Below, piece after piece: positions 8,363 to 17,279 of a stretch of DNA of 64,000 nt (position 1 is its first letter; every line of letters begins with the position of its first letter). A model generated the notes under the pieces. It made no database searches and was not told where the DNA came from. It was given only the letters and a program-made list of their open reading frames with translations. The position numbers and the translations under genes are program-made. The DNA is from Peribacillus deserti (lineage in GTDB: Bacteria; Bacillota; Bacilli; Bacillales; DSM-1321): positions 62,001-126,000 of the forward strand of contig NZ_JAFBFI010000008.1 in assembly GCF_016909175.1 (NCBI RefSeq), read 5' to 3'.

Positions 8363-9337
8363 TTGAAGCCAATAATCCTTGGTGTGTGTGCGGCATTCTT
8401 TTTTGCATCCACATTTGTGTTAAATCGTTCTATGGAATTGTCAGGTGGAAGCTGGCTTTGGAGCGCTTCCCTACGCTATATTTTTATGGTTCCATTTCTA
8501 ATGCTGATCGTTATGAGCCAGAAAGGCTTAAGGCCGCTTCTGAAAATTATGCGGGAGAAACCAGGTTCATGGACTCTGTGGGGATTCATTGGATTTGGAT
8601 TGTTTTATGCCCCGTTATGTTTTGCAGCTGCTTACTCTCCCGGCTGGCTGATTGCAGGCACATGGCAGACTACCATTATATCTGGTTCGCTGCTGGTTCC
8701 TTTTTTTTATGAAACAAGGCTAACGCCTGGGGGACCCGTAAAGGTAAGGGGGCAGCTGCCTTTAAGAGGCCTGGCAATGTCGCTGATTATTTTAGCAGGC
8801 ATTATTTTAATGCAGGTGGAGAATGCGGGGAACCTATCTGTTAATGAAATGCTTGCAGGATTTATCCCAGTTCTGATCGCGTCATTTGCTTATCCTCTTG
8901 GAAACCGAAAGATGATGGAACTATGCGGCGACCGGATAAATACCTTCCAGAGAGTGCTGGGGATGACATTGGCCAGTATGCCCTTTTGGATTCTGCTTGC
9001 TGTGCTTGGATTTACAACCGCTGGACCGCCAAGCAGGGAACAAACCCTTCAGTCCCTTCTTGTTGCTGTTTTTTCAGGGGTCATTGCTACTGTCTTGTTT
9101 TTTAAAGCCACAGACCTTGTGCGGAATGATATACCAAAAATGGCATCAGTTGAGGCAACTCAGTCTGTTTCTGTACTCTTTGCCTTATTAGGTGAAGTGA
9201 TTTTTCTTTCGGCAGATATACCTGATCCTTTATCGTGGATTGGCGCATTCACAGTTATGTTAGGAATGATTCTGCATAGCTTTACATCCCGCCGAAAAAC
9301 TGTGACAGTTAATCGACAAGTCGCTACAAAAGCTTAA
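8363..9337 (+). CDS. Multidrug resistance efflux transporter family protein (EmrE/DMT superfamily)
   Basis: A 324-residue polytopic membrane protein with ten predicted hydrophobic segments arranged as two EamA-like halves. The N terminus KPIILGVCAAFFFASTFVLN and the internal GFIGFGLFYAPLCFAAAYSPGWLIAGTWQ are typical of the DMT group annotated as multidrug resistance efflux transporters. The second half carries LIASFAYPLGNRKMM and VEATQSVSVLFALLGEVIFL. A GTG at 8354 is in frame but forms part of the ribosome binding site AGGGGGTG; the TTG at 8363, six bases downstream, is the likely start. Substrate is unknown. A zinc-ribbon ORF follows 48 bp after the stop. Confidence 0.85.
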   Translation: MKPIILGVCAAFFFASTFVLNRSMELSGGSWLWSASLRYIFMVPFLMLIVMSQKGLRPLLKIMREKPGSWTLWGFIGFGLFYAPLCFAAAYSPGWLIAGTWQTTIISGSLLVPFFYETRLTPGGPVKVRGQLPLRGLAMSLIILAGIILMQVENAGNLSVNEMLAGFIPVLIASFAYPLGNRKMMELCGDRINTFQRVLGMTLASMPFWILLAVLGFTTAGPPSREQTLQSLLVAVFSGVIATVLFFKATDLVRNDIPKMASVEATQSVSVLFALLGEVIFLSADIPDPLSWIGAFTVMLGMILHSFTSRRKTVTVNRQVATKA

Positions 9338-9385
9338 TTGCGTTCTTTCTTATGCTATCATTGGAAGAAAAAGGATGATTATTTG

Positions 9386-9547
9386 ATGCTGAAAAAATGT
9401 CTATCCTGCCGTAAGGAATATACGATTTCATCAACTCATGCCCAATATAAAAAAATGACTCAAAATCCAAGCGCATTGTTTATATGTGATTATTGCAGCA
9501 GTAACATGCAAAAAGACGCTCAAGCTTCCACAGGATTAAAATCCTGA
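9386..9547 (+). CDS. Small zinc-ribbon protein
   Basis: A 53-residue protein with two CxxC knuckles, KKCLSCRKEY near the N terminus and FICDYCSSNM near residue 38, so probably one tetrahedral zinc site. The overall arrangement resembles the YlaI/DUF2197 type of small Bacillus zinc ribbons, but the match is loose. The frame is open further upstream to the previous stop. The ATG at 9386 is chosen because AAAAAGGATG lies upstream and the preceding residues are not conserved-looking. It may be cotranscribed with the exporter. A terminator with wobble pairs lies at 9638-9664; 9665-9795 holds only the amylase leader. Confidence 0.6.
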   Translation: MLKKCLSCRKEYTISSTHAQYKKMTQNPSALFICDYCSSNMQKDAQASTGLKS

Positions 9548-9637
9548 TATGCTGGATAAACATGATAAATATTTAAGATAAAAAACTCCATACCCTTTTT
9601 CAATGCCTGGTATGATTCTACACGTCTTGAAAATCTT

Positions 9638-9664
9638 AAGTCTCCGTAATGGGGCTTTTTTGTT
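9638..9664 (+). terminator. Rho-independent terminator
   Basis: AGTCTC pairs with GGGGCT around CGTAAT and is followed by six T. Confidence 0.6.
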
Positions 9665-9795
9665 TATCTCTTTAATATATAAAAGCATTGAAGATAACTT
9701 TTGTGATACTGGTTTATGCTGGAAAAACGGCGGGTAATTGAAGTTAAGCTTACTTGAAATTAGGAGTAAAAATGCTATAGGTCGGGGGAGCAGGA

Positions 9796-11259
9796 ATGAA
9801 TAGAAATCACACGATTATGCAGTTTTTTGAATGGCATGTTAAAGCGGATGGTACTCATTGGAAGTATTTAAAGGAGAATGCTTCCCGGCTAAAGGAAATA
9901 GGAATCGATTCCATCTGGATCCCCCCTGTGAGTAAAGGTCTTTCGGCAGAAGATAATGGATACGGAATCTACGATGGCTATGATCTTGGTGAATTTAACC
10001 AAAAGGGAACCGTACGGACAAAATACGGGACGAAGCAAGAACTGCTTGACGCTATTTCGGTATGCCGTGAACATGGATTGTGTGTATTTGCCGATGTAGT
10101 CATGAATCACAAAGCTGGAGCAGATGATACAGAGACCTTCCAGGTAATAGAAGTGGATCCGCTGAATAGGAATGAAGAGGTTTCTGAGCCTTTTGAAATA
10201 GAGGGCTGGACAAAATTCACATTTCCAGGAAGGGGAGATAAATACTCGGAGTTTAAATGGAGTTTTGAACATTTTAACGGAACCGATTATGACGCCAGAA
10301 CGGAAAAGACGGGTGTGTTCCGTATACTTGGAGAAAATAAACATTGGAATGAAAATGTGGATGATGAATTCGGAAATTATGATTACCTGATGTTTGCCAA
10401 CATTGATTATGATCATCCGGCTGTGATAGAAGAAATGCAATCATGGGGAAAATGGCTTAGCGACACCTTACAGTGTGATGGATTTCGTTTAGATGCCATA
10501 AAGCATATTAACTATCAATTTATCAGTTCTTTTGCAAGGGAAATTCGAAATCACAGGGGTGAGGACTTTTATTTTGTAGGAGAATTCTGGAATCCCGAAT
10601 TAGAAGCCTGCCGCAAATTTTTAGATGAAATTGACTATCAAATTGACTTATTTGATGTCCCGCTTCATTACAAATTGCATGCAGCTTCTAAAGCAGGCAG
10701 AGATTTTGACCTCACAACTATTTTCGATGATACACTTGTCCAGTCTCATCCCCAGAATGCAGTAACATTTGTAGATAATCATGATACACAGCCAGATGAA
10801 GCGCTGGAATCATGGGTAGATGATTGGTTTAAGCCGAGTGCCTATTCCCTTATCCTTCTCCGTCAAGACGGATATCCCTGCGTGTTTTTCGGTGATTATT
10901 ATGGAATAGGAGGGGACGAACCCATCCCTGGAAAACAAGAAGATATAGAGCGCCTTCTCTTTGCTAGAACTCATAAAGCATACGGTGAGCAGGAGGACTA
11001 CTTTGACCACCCTAACACAATTGGCTGGGTACGGCGGGGTGTGGAAGAAATAGAAGGTTCGGGCTGTGCGGTGGTGATATCCAATGGTGATGAAGGCGAT
11101 AAAAGAATGTATGTCGGCGAACATCGAGCCGGGGAAATATGGACAGATTTAACACTCAAAAGAGAAGAAAGAATCATCATTGAAGAAGACGGCTTTGCCG
11201 CCTTTCCTGTAGACGGCGGGAGTGTGTCTGTCTGGGCTGCTGCTGTTAAGACTGAATAG
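9796..11259 (+). CDS. Cytoplasmic alpha-amylase (GH13)
   Basis: A 487-residue glycoside hydrolase family 13 alpha-amylase of the liquefying-amylase type (subfamily 5), hydrolysing internal alpha-1,4-glucan bonds. Conserved regions: DVVMNH at residues 100-105, GFRLDAIKH with nucleophile D233, VGEFW with acid/base E263, and FVDNHDT with D330. IMQFFEWH at the start is diagnostic of this group. There is no signal peptide, so it should act on intracellular malto-oligosaccharides or glycogen, unlike secreted AmyS-type homologues. ATG has GGGGGAGCAGG upstream. A truncated LacI regulator lies convergently next to it and may once have controlled a sugar locus here, but no transport genes remain. Confidence 0.93.
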   Translation: MNRNHTIMQFFEWHVKADGTHWKYLKENASRLKEIGIDSIWIPPVSKGLSAEDNGYGIYDGYDLGEFNQKGTVRTKYGTKQELLDAISVCREHGLCVFADVVMNHKAGADDTETFQVIEVDPLNRNEEVSEPFEIEGWTKFTFPGRGDKYSEFKWSFEHFNGTDYDARTEKTGVFRILGENKHWNENVDDEFGNYDYLMFANIDYDHPAVIEEMQSWGKWLSDTLQCDGFRLDAIKHINYQFISSFAREIRNHRGEDFYFVGEFWNPELEACRKFLDEIDYQIDLFDVPLHYKLHAASKAGRDFDLTTIFDDTLVQSHPQNAVTFVDNHDTQPDEALESWVDDWFKPSAYSLILLRQDGYPCVFFGDYYGIGGDEPIPGKQEDIERLLFARTHKAYGEQEDYFDHPNTIGWVRRGVEEIEGSGCAVVISNGDEGDKRMYVGEHRAGEIWTDLTLKREERIIIEEDGFAAFPVDGGSVSVWAAAVKTE

Positions 11260-11355
11260 ATTAAGGGATTAGCTGGCTGCCGGAAATAGGTTATGAGCAG
11301 AGGATTTAATAAATAAGCCCGTCATTCATAAGGCCCAGGCGTTGATTTCAAATAT

Positions 11356-11396
11356 AAAAAAGAGCAGGGAACCTGAATTGGCTTCCTGCTCCTTTT
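11356..11396. terminator. Bidirectional terminator between amylase and LacI stub
   Basis: AAAAAAGAGCAGGGA and CTTCCTGCTCCTTTT form a stem with A runs and T runs on both sides. It suits both converging genes. Confidence 0.8.
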
Positions 11397-11402
11397 GTGT
11401 TT

Positions 11403-11849
11403 TTAAATACAAGCTACAGATTCTTGAATGATAGAGTCTGTTTCTATGATTGTGTGAGGCTTTGGGCCTTTATTCTCTTTTATCTTTGAAAAGAGGACCT
11501 GTGTTGCGATCTCTCCTAATTTCTTGACCGGAATTTCCTTACAAGTCAAAGAGGGCGATAGAAATGGATAAATATTTGAATTGCTGTAACCTATAACGGA
11601 TAAGTCTTCCGGAATGGAAATTCCACATTGTCCTGCCATCTTATAAATGCTCATTACTTTTAAGTCATCGGTGGCAAAAACTGCCGTAGGACGGTTTTTG
11701 GCCAGTATTTTTTTGCCGACTCGGTTGTCCATGATCCATTCATTCTTTAAAGGCAGACCATTATCCTTAATGCAAGGCAAGTTTAACAGAAAAGGTTCAA
11801 GGTAAACCACACAACAGGAATTGCCTAAGGAAAAACCCCTTGCCAGCAA
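11403..11849 (-). pseudogene. LacI-family regulator, C-terminal fragment
   Basis: Only the second half of a LacI/GalR-type ligand-binding domain is present: PTAVFATDDLKVMSIYKMAG, then ISIPEDLSVIGYSNSN, SPSLTCKEIPVKKLGEIA and a DSIIQES tail. The N-terminal helix-turn-helix (about 60 residues) and the first half of the effector domain are missing. The first 35 residues of the open frame do not look like LacI, and 11850-11991 contains neither the missing part nor a convincing start site. The protein would be unable to bind DNA. It is interpreted as a decayed remnant beside the amylase. Confidence 0.8.
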
Positions 11850-11991
11850 AAAGCGAAGTAAAAAAATGGGATTCTTTTATCAGAAAGTTGCTTTACCTTC
11901 CTATGGAGGTTTAATATATTAGGTGGAAAACCTTGACCGCCTTACTGTTTTAATAATGGTCTCTTGAATTATGAAAATAGGATGATGAACT

Positions 11992-12906
11992 ATGAAAAGA
12001 GCAAGAATTATTTATAATCCAACCTCAGGCAGAGAGCTTTTTAAAAAGCATCTGCCGGAAGTTCTGGTTAAATTAGAAAGAGCAGGGTATGAAGCGTCCT
12101 GCCATGCCACGACAAGTGAAGGGGATGCTACCCATGCAGCGAAGATTGCTATTGAGCGCCAATATGATGTAGTGATTGCTGCAGGAGGCGACGGTACCAT
12201 CAATGAGGTTATTAACGGCCTTGCAGATGCTCCTGTCCGTCCGAAAGTCGGCATTATTCCAGTCGGAACAACCAATGACTTCGCACGTGCTCTCCGGATT
12301 CCGAGAAATGTGGAAGCAGCTGCCGACATTATTGCCGAAGGACAAACTATACCGATTGATATAGGAAAGATGAATGACCGCTATTTTATTAATATCGCGG
12401 GAGGCGGCCGTTTAACCGAACTTACGTATGAAGTGCCAAGCAAGCTGAAAACAATGCTTGGCCAGCTTGCCTATTATCTGAAAGGGATGGAGATGCTTCC
12501 TTCCATAAAAGCAACTGAAGTATCCATTGAGTATGATGGAAAGATTTTCGAAGGTGAGATCATGCTGTTCCTTGCTGCGAATACAAATTCGGTTGGCGGT
12601 TTTGAACGGCTGGCGCCAGATGCTTCGTTGAATGACGGAATGTTTACGCTGCTGATCTTAAAGAAAACTAATCTGGCGGACTTTGTCAGAATTGCTACGC
12701 TCGCCATCCGCGGAGAGCACCTAACAGATCCAAACATCATTTATGTTAAAGCAAACCGGATCAAAGTACAGGCCAAAGAACGAATGCATCTCAATCTGGA
12801 CGGAGAATACGGCGGAGATGCTCCTGCTGAGTTCGTAAACCTATACCGCCATTTTGATTTCTTTGTGCCAAAAGTTATGCTGCCTGCACAGGATCTGCTT
12901 AAATAA
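11992..12906 (+). CDS. dgkB: Diacylglycerol kinase DgkB
   Basis: Phosphorylates diacylglycerol released during lipoteichoic acid synthesis back to phosphatidic acid. The 304-residue protein has the lipid kinase fold: RIIYNPTSGRE at the start, AAGGDGTINEVINGL (nucleotide-binding GGDGT), VGIIPVGTTNDFARAL, and DIGKMNDRYFINIAGGG. Length and sequence match B. subtilis DgkB. ATG follows AGGATGATGAACT. In B. subtilis dgkB is immediately followed by rlmCD; here a GNAT gene and a DUF2254 gene plus repeat arrays separate them by 2.9 kb. A terminator closes the gene. Confidence 0.95.
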   Translation: MKRARIIYNPTSGRELFKKHLPEVLVKLERAGYEASCHATTSEGDATHAAKIAIERQYDVVIAAGGDGTINEVINGLADAPVRPKVGIIPVGTTNDFARALRIPRNVEAAADIIAEGQTIPIDIGKMNDRYFINIAGGGRLTELTYEVPSKLKTMLGQLAYYLKGMEMLPSIKATEVSIEYDGKIFEGEIMLFLAANTNSVGGFERLAPDASLNDGMFTLLILKKTNLADFVRIATLAIRGEHLTDPNIIYVKANRIKVQAKERMHLNLDGEYGGDAPAEFVNLYRHFDFFVPKVMLPAQDLLK

Positions 12907-12917
12907 TGAATAGAGTG

Positions 12918-12943
12918 AAAGACCGCCTCTAAGCGGTCTTTTC
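12918..12943 (+). terminator. Rho-independent terminator after dgkB
   Basis: AAAGACCGC and GCGGTCTTTT flank a CTCTAA-type loop. Confidence 0.8.
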
Positions 12944-13010
12944 CTGTTTAAGGAATGATTAGACAATGTCTGGGTATAGAAACTAGGGAAGAAAGAGGAG
13001 ATTGTATTGT

Positions 13011-13586
13011 ATGTTGATTCGGCCTGCTAAAAAACAAGAATCCCATCACGCAGCTATTTTAATTCATGCTGCTATAAAGGACATAGCCGAGGCACTGACA
13101 GGAGAAAAAGAACCTTCAAAAATAGTGAAGGACCTAGAGTGTTTTTACCAGCAGGAGATGAACCGGTTAAGCTATCACAACTGCGTCGCTGCAGAAATAG
13201 ACGGAAATTTGGCAGGGATTTTAATCCATTATCATGGTTCGTACGCTGAAAAAATAGATCAGCCCATATCGGACCATCTGCGGAAGAAAGGTAAATCAGT
13301 CCCTATCGATAAAGAGGCCAAAGACACTAATTTCTACATTGATACCCTTTCAGTAGAGCCGAAATATCAGGGCAAAGGGGTTGGAACAGAGCTGATCCGG
13401 GCATCTGTATTAGAGGCATCAAGCTATGGCTATCCCAGGATATCTTTAAATGTAGAGAAAGAAAATCACCCAGCCTATAAACTATATTCCCGGCTTGGGT
13501 TTAAGATAGAAGATGAAATCCTTATAAATGGCCATTCTTATGATTATCTTGTTAAAAAAAATCGGACTGGGGTTCTGAAGGGTTAA
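13011..13586 (+). CDS. GNAT family N-acetyltransferase
   Basis: A 191-residue GCN5-related acetyltransferase. The acetyl-CoA binding motif A is VEPKYQGKGVGTELIRAS, and motif B follows as YPRISLNVEKENHPAYKLYSRLGF. The N-terminal half is helical (KDIAEALTGEKEPSKIV). A TTG at 13002 is in frame but overlaps the ribosome binding site; ATG at 13011 is ten bases from AGAGGAG and gives MLIRPAKKQE, a normal GNAT start. Substrate unknown. It lies between dgkB and a DUF2254 gene, probably as its own unit. Confidence 0.85.
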   Translation: MLIRPAKKQESHHAAILIHAAIKDIAEALTGEKEPSKIVKDLECFYQQEMNRLSYHNCVAAEIDGNLAGILIHYHGSYAEKIDQPISDHLRKKGKSVPIDKEAKDTNFYIDTLSVEPKYQGKGVGTELIRASVLEASSYGYPRISLNVEKENHPAYKLYSRLGFKIEDEILINGHSYDYLVKKNRTGVLKG

Positions 13587-13730
13587 TTCTATGGCTCCTG
13601 AGACTTTAAAAGCTGAATCTGAAGTTTGGGTTTGTAAAAGTTCTATGATCAATCTTGCTTGCCGATGAACGCATATTGGAATGACTTTAGCGGGCAGGCT
13701 AATTAAAACAAATGGTTATGGGGGAATTCG

Positions 13731-15050
13731 ATGCTGCTTAAAGAGGCTGAAAATAAGATCAAAACAAACTTCTGGGTGCTGCCGGCTCTTTATGGAGTTG
13801 GTGCTTTGGTGCTGGCCGTCTTAAGTGTGGCTGTTGAACATACCCTGTCTCAGCATGAAAATATAAAGAATTTGATTCCTTCCATATTTTTTACGGATAA
13901 AGAGCTGGCACAGACGGTTTTAAGTGCCATTTCCACATCACTCTTAACGATGACGACCATTACCTTTTCGTCAGTATTGGTAGTTCTGACCACCTTTTTA
14001 TCACAATTTTCCCCGCGGACACTTCAAAATTTTATCAACGATTCGAAAACACAGCTTGTACTTGGAACCTTTATTGGGGGCTATATTTATGCTCTCGTTC
14101 TATTAAGCCAGGTAAAGGGCAGTGAGCTGGACAATTCATTTATTGTGCCCTCATTTGCTATACTGGTAGCTTTTATTTGCTTAGGAATGTTCGTGTTCCT
14201 TATCCACCATGTTACCGACTGGATTAAAGTGGGAAATCTGGTTTCAAATATCACTAGTGAAACTTTAGCTTCTGTTGAAAAACATTATAAAGGACAGGAA
14301 ATGACAGGAGATTCAGAGGAAAATGATTTAGATCTCAACTCCTTGAAATCCTATGGGATTGAGAGCAGGAAGCAGGGATATATTGAGTATGCAGATATTG
14401 TAGGAATGGTTTCTTTTGCAGAAGATCATGAGTTAATTATCAAATTCGAGAAGGTTCCTGGTGAATATGTAGATATAGACACTCCGATCTTAACTGTCTG
14501 GAATAGCCCAGAAAAATTAGATGAACGAAAGCTGCTGGATTTTCTCCTGATCTCCCCTACACAGGAAGTAATAGAGGACATAGAATTCGGCATACAAAAG
14601 CTGGTGGAAATTGCACTAAGAGGGATTGCACCAGGCAAAAACGATCCAGAAACAGCCATCAACTGCATCGAAAATCTATCACAGATTCTTACGAAAGTCG
14701 GAAAAAATTATTCACCTTCTCCCTACTATTATGACAGTGACAAGAACATAAGGGTCATCCTTGAAAAACCGTCCTTCGCTGACTTGCTATATGAAAGCTT
14801 CTACCAAATCCGGCATTATGGGAAAGCAGATGTGTCTGTGATGACAAGCATCATAAATGCATTGACTCTTATAGCTGAAACGAATAGGGAAGAAATTAAA
14901 CAGTATGTTTGGGATTTTTCTCTTTATTTAGTTGAAGGAATTAAGCAGCAGGACTGGCTGGGATTGGACAAGAACTATTTGAATCGACATCTGCTAAAAC
15001 TAGCAAAAGCATGCAATGAGGTTCATGAAGAAAAGTTGATTACTATTTAA
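13731..15050 (+). CDS. DUF2254 family membrane protein
   Basis: A 439-residue protein whose N-terminal 170 residues carry four transmembrane segments (about 16-36, 62-90, 105-125 and 140-160) and the DUF2254 hallmark LTMTTITFSSVLVVLTTFLSQFSPR. A long cytoplasmic C-terminal part follows, with EDIEFGIQKLVEIALRGIAPG and NDPETAINCI, also typical of the family. Function is unknown. ATG follows GGGGGAATTC. The 700 bp downstream contain no gene but two periodic repeat arrays. Confidence 0.9.
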   Translation: MLLKEAENKIKTNFWVLPALYGVGALVLAVLSVAVEHTLSQHENIKNLIPSIFFTDKELAQTVLSAISTSLLTMTTITFSSVLVVLTTFLSQFSPRTLQNFINDSKTQLVLGTFIGGYIYALVLLSQVKGSELDNSFIVPSFAILVAFICLGMFVFLIHHVTDWIKVGNLVSNITSETLASVEKHYKGQEMTGDSEENDLDLNSLKSYGIESRKQGYIEYADIVGMVSFAEDHELIIKFEKVPGEYVDIDTPILTVWNSPEKLDERKLLDFLLISPTQEVIEDIEFGIQKLVEIALRGIAPGKNDPETAINCIENLSQILTKVGKNYSPSPYYYDSDKNIRVILEKPSFADLLYESFYQIRHYGKADVSVMTSIINALTLIAETNREEIKQYVWDFSLYLVEGIKQQDWLGLDKNYLNRHLLKLAKACNEVHEEKLITI

Positions 15051-15096
15051 GTTAGATGAGGCAATGGATTATGGAGAAGTTTCACTGTTTGTGATC

Positions 15097-15230
15097 TGCG
15101 AAAAAGGGGACTTGAAATCGCGCGTAAAATTGTAAAATCGAGCAAAGGAAGCCGGAAATCGCGCGAATGAGGGCAATAATCGCGCAAAGGAGAAACTGAA
15201 CCGCACGAAAGTTACTCGAATCACCGCGTT
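15097..15230. repeat. Intergenic 21-bp periodic array B (word TCGCGCRAA)
   Basis: Words TGCGAAAAA, TCGCGCGTAA, TCGAGCAAAG, TCGCGCGAAT, TCGCGCAAAG, CCGCACGAAA and TCACCGCGTT start at 15097, 15118, 15138, 15159, 15180, 15201 and 15221, giving steps of 21, 20, 21, 21, 21 and 20. The interposed 11-12 bases are purine-rich and not conserved. Confidence 0.7.
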
Positions 15231-15317
15231 TAAGAATCAAATGATATAAGATTCAGACAACCTGGAGTTAATTTGGGTGATGGAAACAAGACAACGGGGT
15301 GCAGGCAGCCGAATAAA

Positions 15318-15501
15318 TGCGTGCAAGTTCGGCATGAATGCGAGCAAAGATATAGGAAATACGAGCAACTTTTCAAGGTATGTGAGCAGAAAATCAGATT
15401 TGCGATCAGCTAGTTGAAATGCGAGCGATTTGAGGATGGATGGGAGCAAAAATATTTACATGCGAGCAACTTTTCAGCAAGAAATCAGATTTGCGAGAAG
15501 C
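15318..15501. repeat. Intergenic 21-bp periodic array C (word TGCGAGCAA)
   Basis: Words TGCGTGCAAG, TGCGAGCAAA, TACGAGCAAC, TGTGAGCAGA, TGCGATCAGC, TGCGAGCGAT, TGGGAGCAAA, TGCGAGCAAC and TGCGAGAAGC start at 15318, 15339, 15360, 15381, 15401, 15420, 15441, 15461 and 15492. Steps are 21, 21, 21, 20, 19, 21, 20 and 31. Sub-blocks such as CAGATTTGCGA and GAGCAACTTTTCA recur. It is distinct in word from array B, 90 bp upstream. Confidence 0.7.
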
Positions 15502-15642
15502 CAAGTGCCGGCAGTGCTGAAAGTATATGTAATGTTGACTGGGGAGCAGGGAAAGATTTTGCATAATCCATAGAGGATGTGTGGGAGCCTTATTTGTCGA
15601 AGAAAGAGGAAAGCTAATACAAAAAAGCATTATCAAGTTGTT

Positions 15643-15679
15643 CAAAAAGCATTCATATTAAAGAGGAATGCTTTTTTTT
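15643..15679 (+). terminator. Rho-independent terminator
   Basis: AAAAAGCATTC and GAATGCTTTTTTTT. It lies 590 bp after the DUF2254 stop, so it may end a transcript through the repeat arrays. Confidence 0.75.
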
Positions 15680-15815
15680 CGTTATGTGGTTATGTTAAAA
15701 TCATGACAGTCTTTAAACGAGGTATTTTGATAAAGAAATTTCGCGCAATTAGTTAAAAATACAGTGAACTTCAAAGGCGCAGCTATGTGCCTCTAATAGA
15801 AAAGGACGTATGCAG

Positions 15816-17186
15816 ATGAAAAGAACAGCACCTGTAGCAAAAAATGATTTTGTGGATGTGGTGTTTGAAGATTTGACACATGACGGGGCCGGCGTGGCCA
15901 AGGTAGATGGCTATCCAATTTTTGTCCCTAATGTACTCCCAGGGGAAAAGGCGAAAATTAAAGTAATTAAAGCCAGCAAAGGGTACGGATTTGGCCGGCT
16001 GGAGGAAATTTATACAGAGAGCCCATACCGTGTGGATCTGTCTGAAACAGATCCGAGTCTTTACGGCGGCTGCCAAATTCAGCATATGAGCTATGAGGGC
16101 CAGCTTAAGTTCAAAGAGAAACAAGTGCGAGAGGTCTTAAAGCGTATTGGTAAACTGGAAGATGTGATGGTACATCCGATTATCGGCATGGACGAACCAA
16201 CACACTACCGTAACAAAGCCCAGGTTCCTGTCGGTGAAGAAGAAGGAGTTCTGATAGCCGGCTTCTTCAAGCCTAGAACTCACGAAATTGTAGATGCAAA
16301 AGAAAGCATCATTCAGGATCCGGTCATTAATGAAACCGTCCAGACAGTAAAAGAGATTTGCAGCGAGCTCGGCATTCCGGCTTATAATGAAGAATCACAT
16401 AAAGGGGTGCTCCGCCATATTATGGCCCGCTTTGGAAAAGTAAGCGGCGAGGTTATGGTGGTCATCATTACCCGAACCCCAGAGCTGCCTTTTAAAGAGC
16501 GGATCATTGAAGAAATCACAGCCCGCGTCCCAAATGTTAAATCTATCATTCAAAATATAAACACCAAAAAGACAAATGTCATTTTTGGCGAAGAAACACG
16601 GACGCTTTGGGGCAGTGAAGTAATTTACGACAGTATAGGTAATATTAAATTTGCCATCTCTGCCCGTTCATTTTATCAGGTAAACCCGGAGCAGACAAAG
16701 GTGCTTTATGAGAAAGCATTAGAATATGCAGGGTTGACTGGAGAGGAAAACGTCATAGATGCCTACTGCGGTATTGGGACGATCTCTTTATTCCTCGCGC
16801 AGAAGGCTAAGAAAGTATTTGGAGTGGAAATTGTTCCCCAAGCAATTGAAGATGCGAGAAGAAATGCGGAATTAAACAACATTCAAAATGTCGAATTTGC
16901 AGTGGGAGAAGCGGAAGTCGTTATTCCTGATTGGTACAAAGAAGGGAATGCTACCGATGTGCTGGTAGTAGATCCACCTCGAAAAGGCTGCGATGAAGCC
17001 CTCCTGCAGACAATCATAGATATGAAACCGAAAAAAGTAGTATACGTATCCTGTAATCCGGCTACGCTGGCAAGAGATTTGCGAGTGCTTGAGGATGGGG
17101 GATACAACACCGTGGAAGTGCAGCCAGTGGATATGTTTCCGCAGACGATGCATGTCGAGGCTGTCGCGAGGATTGAACTAAGGTAG
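15816..17186 (+). CDS. rlmCD: 23S rRNA (uracil-C5)-methyltransferase RlmCD, variant without Fe-S cysteines
   Basis: SAM-dependent enzyme of the RumA/TrmA family that in B. subtilis methylates 23S rRNA U747 and U1939. Order of domains: TRAM-like N-terminal domain ([20 protein letters not shown]), central domain, then the methyltransferase with [24 protein letters not shown] and the catalytic [11 protein letters not shown] (C415 counting from the first in-frame ATG). The family usually binds a [4Fe-4S] cluster through four cysteines; here only the GGC cysteine (C88) is kept. The stretch before it is [10 protein letters not shown] instead of a C-x5-C-x2-C pattern, and the fourth position is E166 in [10 protein letters not shown]. 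The ATG at 15816 is nine bases from AAAGGA; another in-frame ATG lies at 15810. Confidence 0.93.
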   Translation: MKRTAPVAKNDFVDVVFEDLTHDGAGVAKVDGYPIFVPNVLPGEKAKIKVIKASKGYGFGRLEEIYTESPYRVDLSETDPSLYGGCQIQHMSYEGQLKFKEKQVREVLKRIGKLEDVMVHPIIGMDEPTHYRNKAQVPVGEEEGVLIAGFFKPRTHEIVDAKESIIQDPVINETVQTVKEICSELGIPAYNEESHKGVLRHIMARFGKVSGEVMVVIITRTPELPFKERIIEEITARVPNVKSIIQNINTKKTNVIFGEETRTLWGSEVIYDSIGNIKFAISARSFYQVNPEQTKVLYEKALEYAGLTGEENVIDAYCGIGTISLFLAQKAKKVFGVEIVPQAIEDARRNAELNNIQNVEFAVGEAEVVIPDWYKEGNATDVLVVDPPRKGCDEALLQTIIDMKPKKVVYVSCNPATLARDLRVLEDGGYNTVEVQPVDMFPQTMHVEAVARIELR

Positions 17187-17279
17187 GCAGACATGATAGG
17201 TGCCTGCTGTTGATTATCTGTTTTTTTATAATCGTGTGGTGGCAGGCATTTTCTTTAAAAAACTATAGGAGGGGTATAA

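Noticed and set aside
9889-10440. 183-codon minus-strand ORF inside the amylase gene
   Set aside because: Shadow of a strongly supported gene on the other strand; no start site and no family resemblance.
15237-15645. Minus-strand ORFs of 70 and 79 codons through arrays B and C
   Set aside because: They result from the 21-bp (seven-codon) period keeping one frame free of stops; no ribosome binding sites and no recognisable domains.
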